NCBI GenBank assembly: GCA_902525995.1
Contig: CABZJG010000120.1
Location: 1 to 5,827 of the forward strand
Direction: 5' to 3'
Length of the DNA stretch: 5,827 nt
DNA from: Paracoccaceae bacterium
GTDB lineage: Bacteria; Pseudomonadota; Alphaproteobacteria; Rhodobacterales; Rhodobacteraceae
Shown: piece after piece, positions 5,186 through 5,827 of the stretch
How the letters are laid out: each line of letters opens with the position of its first letter
Position numbering within the stretch: position 1 is the stretch's first letter
Made by a program: the position numbers and the translations under genes
Notes under the pieces: generated by a model
Told to the model about the DNA's origin: nothing
Seen by the model: only the letters and a program-made list of their open reading frames with translations
Database searches by the model: none

Positions 5186-5394
5186 GCACGGGCGTGTACG
5201 ACATCTACGGATACGCGCTCGCGGCGCAGACGGGCTGGTCGCAGGGGCGGCCAGATAACAACACGAGCTCGCAGCTCATTGTCTAGTCGGCCTGCCCGCT
5301 TCTTCGCACTCCGACGCCCCGATCCCGCTAGACCTGCTTACCATGACATTTGTAAAACAAGGGCATAAATCGAAGCGTCTAAGTCACCATGCCC
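5186..5394 (-). ncRNA. candidate IS110 bridge RNA locus (upstream non-coding end)
   Basis: This stretch of about 210 bases between the IS66 junction and the transposase leader has no convincing coding frame. IS110-group elements encode a bridge RNA here, with a target-binding loop followed by a donor-binding loop. In element sense (5' to 3' equals falling coordinates) I see a 5-bp stem, GAGCT-GCG-AGCTC (5277-5265), then GTGTTGTTATC (5264-5254), identical to the target flank and so a candidate left target guide. Next come an 8-position stem with one mismatch (5254-5235), then ATCCGTA (5212-5206), identical to the element's 3' end and so a candidate left donor guide, then GCCCG (5193-5189), complementary to the 5' end and so a candidate right donor guide. 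No right target guide was found. RNA ends and promoter are unknown. Confidence 0.55.
5254..5264. repeat. 11-bp direct repeat of the IS110 target flank (copy inside the element)
   Basis: GATAACAACAC here is identical to 5395-5405, which is the IS66 sequence immediately at the insertion junction (shared GAT plus AACAACAC). It is interpreted as the left target guide of the bridge RNA. Confidence 0.7.
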
Positions 5395-5616
5395 GATAAC
5401 AACACCGTCGAACGCACTATTCGCCCGATAACCTTGAACCGTAAAAACGCTTTATTTGCAGGACATGAACAAGGCGCACAAAACTGGGCCATCCTTGCGT
5501 CAATCATTGAGACATGTAAGCTCAACAAAATTGAACCACACAGCTATTTAACTGCCGTCCTCACCGCTATAGTCAATGGTCATAAACAGAAGGAAATCGA
5601 CAAGTTGCTACCATAG
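5395..5616 (+). pseudogene. tnpC: IS66 family transposase TnpC, C-terminal fragment (3' part of split gene)
   Basis: From the GAT codon at the IS110 junction the frame reads DNNTVERTIRPITLNRKNAL, FAGHEQGAQNWAILASIIET, then LTAVLTAIVNGHKQKEIDKL and ends LP-TAG. NNTVERTIRP contains the Glu thought to complete the IS66 DDE triad. The rest is the standard IS66 C-terminus. Relatives end LLPWN, so the TAG at 5614-5616 probably replaces the Trp codon (TGG) and removes only a few residues. An ATG at 5389 in frame lies inside IS110 sequence and is not a genuine start. Together with 3598-3935, about 185 residues of a protein usually near 510-540 remain. Confidence 0.9.
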
Positions 5617-5625
5617 AATTTTAGA

Positions 5626-5643
5626 GGCTGAAGCAACGCTTAC
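5626..5643 (-). repeat. IS66 right terminal inverted repeat
   Basis: Read on the minus strand, this begins GTAAGCGTTGCTTCAGCC. IS66-family ends typically start GTAAGCG. It lies 10 bases after the TnpC stop, as expected for the right end. The left end has been lost, so the 8-bp target duplication (which would start at 5644) cannot be confirmed. Confidence 0.7.
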
Positions 5644-5682
5644 TGATCTTCACCATCAATCAGGGCCATGTGTTCACGAATT

Positions 5683-5826
5683 TTAGTGCCCATGCTCGAG
5701 TTCGTCTATGTAATAGAATGGCTGGGCGGTCAGAACTGGTTCTCCAGTTACGATGGGGTGGAGCAACATTTCATGTGACAACCCACTGAATCTCAGAATG
5801 CGCCGCAAAGGTGTTGCATCCTCAAC
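5683..5826 (-). CDS. C-terminal 47 codons of an unrecognised protein, partial
   Basis: An open minus-strand frame enters from the right edge and ends TAA at 5685-5683. The visible part includes TPLRRILRFSGLSHEMLL, then HPIVTGEPVLTAQPFYYIDE, ending ELEHGH. Composition is balanced, with no low-complexity or membrane stretch, so it looks like real coding sequence. I recognise no family. The stop lies about 40 bases from the IS66 right end, so IS66 probably landed just downstream of the gene. It may be a chance open frame, since only 144 bases are visible. Confidence 0.4.
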   Translation of the reverse strand, partial: VEDATPLRRILRFSGLSHEMLLHPIVTGEPVLTAQPFYYIDELEHGH

Positions 5827-5827
5827 A

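Larger units (their letters stand above)
3936..5397 (-). mobile_element. IS110 family insertion sequence (1.46 kb) inside IS66 tnpC
   Basis: The ends are set by the interrupted IS66 gene. GAT is present at both junctions (3933-3935 and 5395-5397), and removing one GAT plus everything between restores an intact IS66 reading frame. The element therefore lies at 3936-5397 or 3933-5394, and the shared GAT (ATC in element sense) should contain the exchange core. There are no terminal inverted repeats and no target duplication, as is usual for IS110. The transposase stop lies only about 26 bases from the 3' end, and 240 bases of non-coding sequence lie upstream of its start. That is the IS110-group layout, in which a bridge RNA is encoded in the upstream end. 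The transposase itself is broken. Confidence 0.88.

Noticed and set aside
5235..5253. TGGCCGC in the IS110 end as a right target guide
   Set aside because: It is complementary to target sequence more than 10 bases from the junction, overlaps a stem, and a 7-mer match is expected now and then. No true right guide (complement of AAGTTCG) was found.
1..5827. tRNA, rRNA or CRISPR array
   Set aside because: No regularly spaced repeats and no cloverleaf or rRNA-like sequence were noticed on reading both strands. No covariance search could be run.

Overview
The window is an accessory region made almost entirely of insertion sequences (IS), with a damaged toxin-antitoxin-like operon at its left side. 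No housekeeping gene is visible. The IS transposase types and codon use resemble those of marine alphaproteobacteria such as Rhodobacteraceae. That is an inference from family resemblance, and a plasmid or genomic island is as likely a setting as the chromosome.

Left part (1-1490). A possible 32-codon basic, cysteine-containing gene with a strong Shine-Dalgarno (SD) sequence lies on the + strand (153-251). Convergent to it is a minus-strand operon, read right to left: a broken ImmA/IrrE-type metallopeptidase gene (about 1490-906), a DUF4411 PIN-like protein (905-456) and a 54-codon charged protein (455-291). The three genes abut with no spacer (stop-TTG, then stop-ATG). The IrrE-like gene has lost its N-terminus to IS debris and carries a frameshift. 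The PIN-like gene is intact, so this looks like a toxin that has lost its partner.

Middle (1495-3600). This is a stack of IS remnants: a sliver resembling an IS1595-type transposase (+), the C-terminal third of an IS5-family transposase (-), and an IS3-family OrfA with an internal stop (+). A complete-looking IS3-family element follows (2337-3597), with OrfA, OrfB, an A6 frameshift site, a full DDE triad and imperfect terminal inverted repeats. Its two flanks come from unrelated elements and show no target duplication.

Right part (3598-5643). The C-terminal third of an IS66-family TnpC is split by an IS110-family element (3936-5397, minus strand). Joining the two halves at a shared GAT codon restores the canonical ELDNNTVER motif in frame, which fixes the insertion point. 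The IS110 transposase is a pseudogene with two frameshifts and two internal stops. Its upstream non-coding end still looks like a bridge RNA locus. It carries an 11-nt copy of the target sequence next to the insertion, a 7-nt copy of the opposite IS end and a 5-nt complement to the near IS end. Their order and strand are those expected for left target guide, left donor guide and right donor guide. This is the most interesting signal in the window: a fossil bridge RNA whose recorded target is a conserved coding motif of another transposon family.

The right edge (5644-5827) holds the IS66 right end and the last 47 codons of an unrecognised minus-strand gene.
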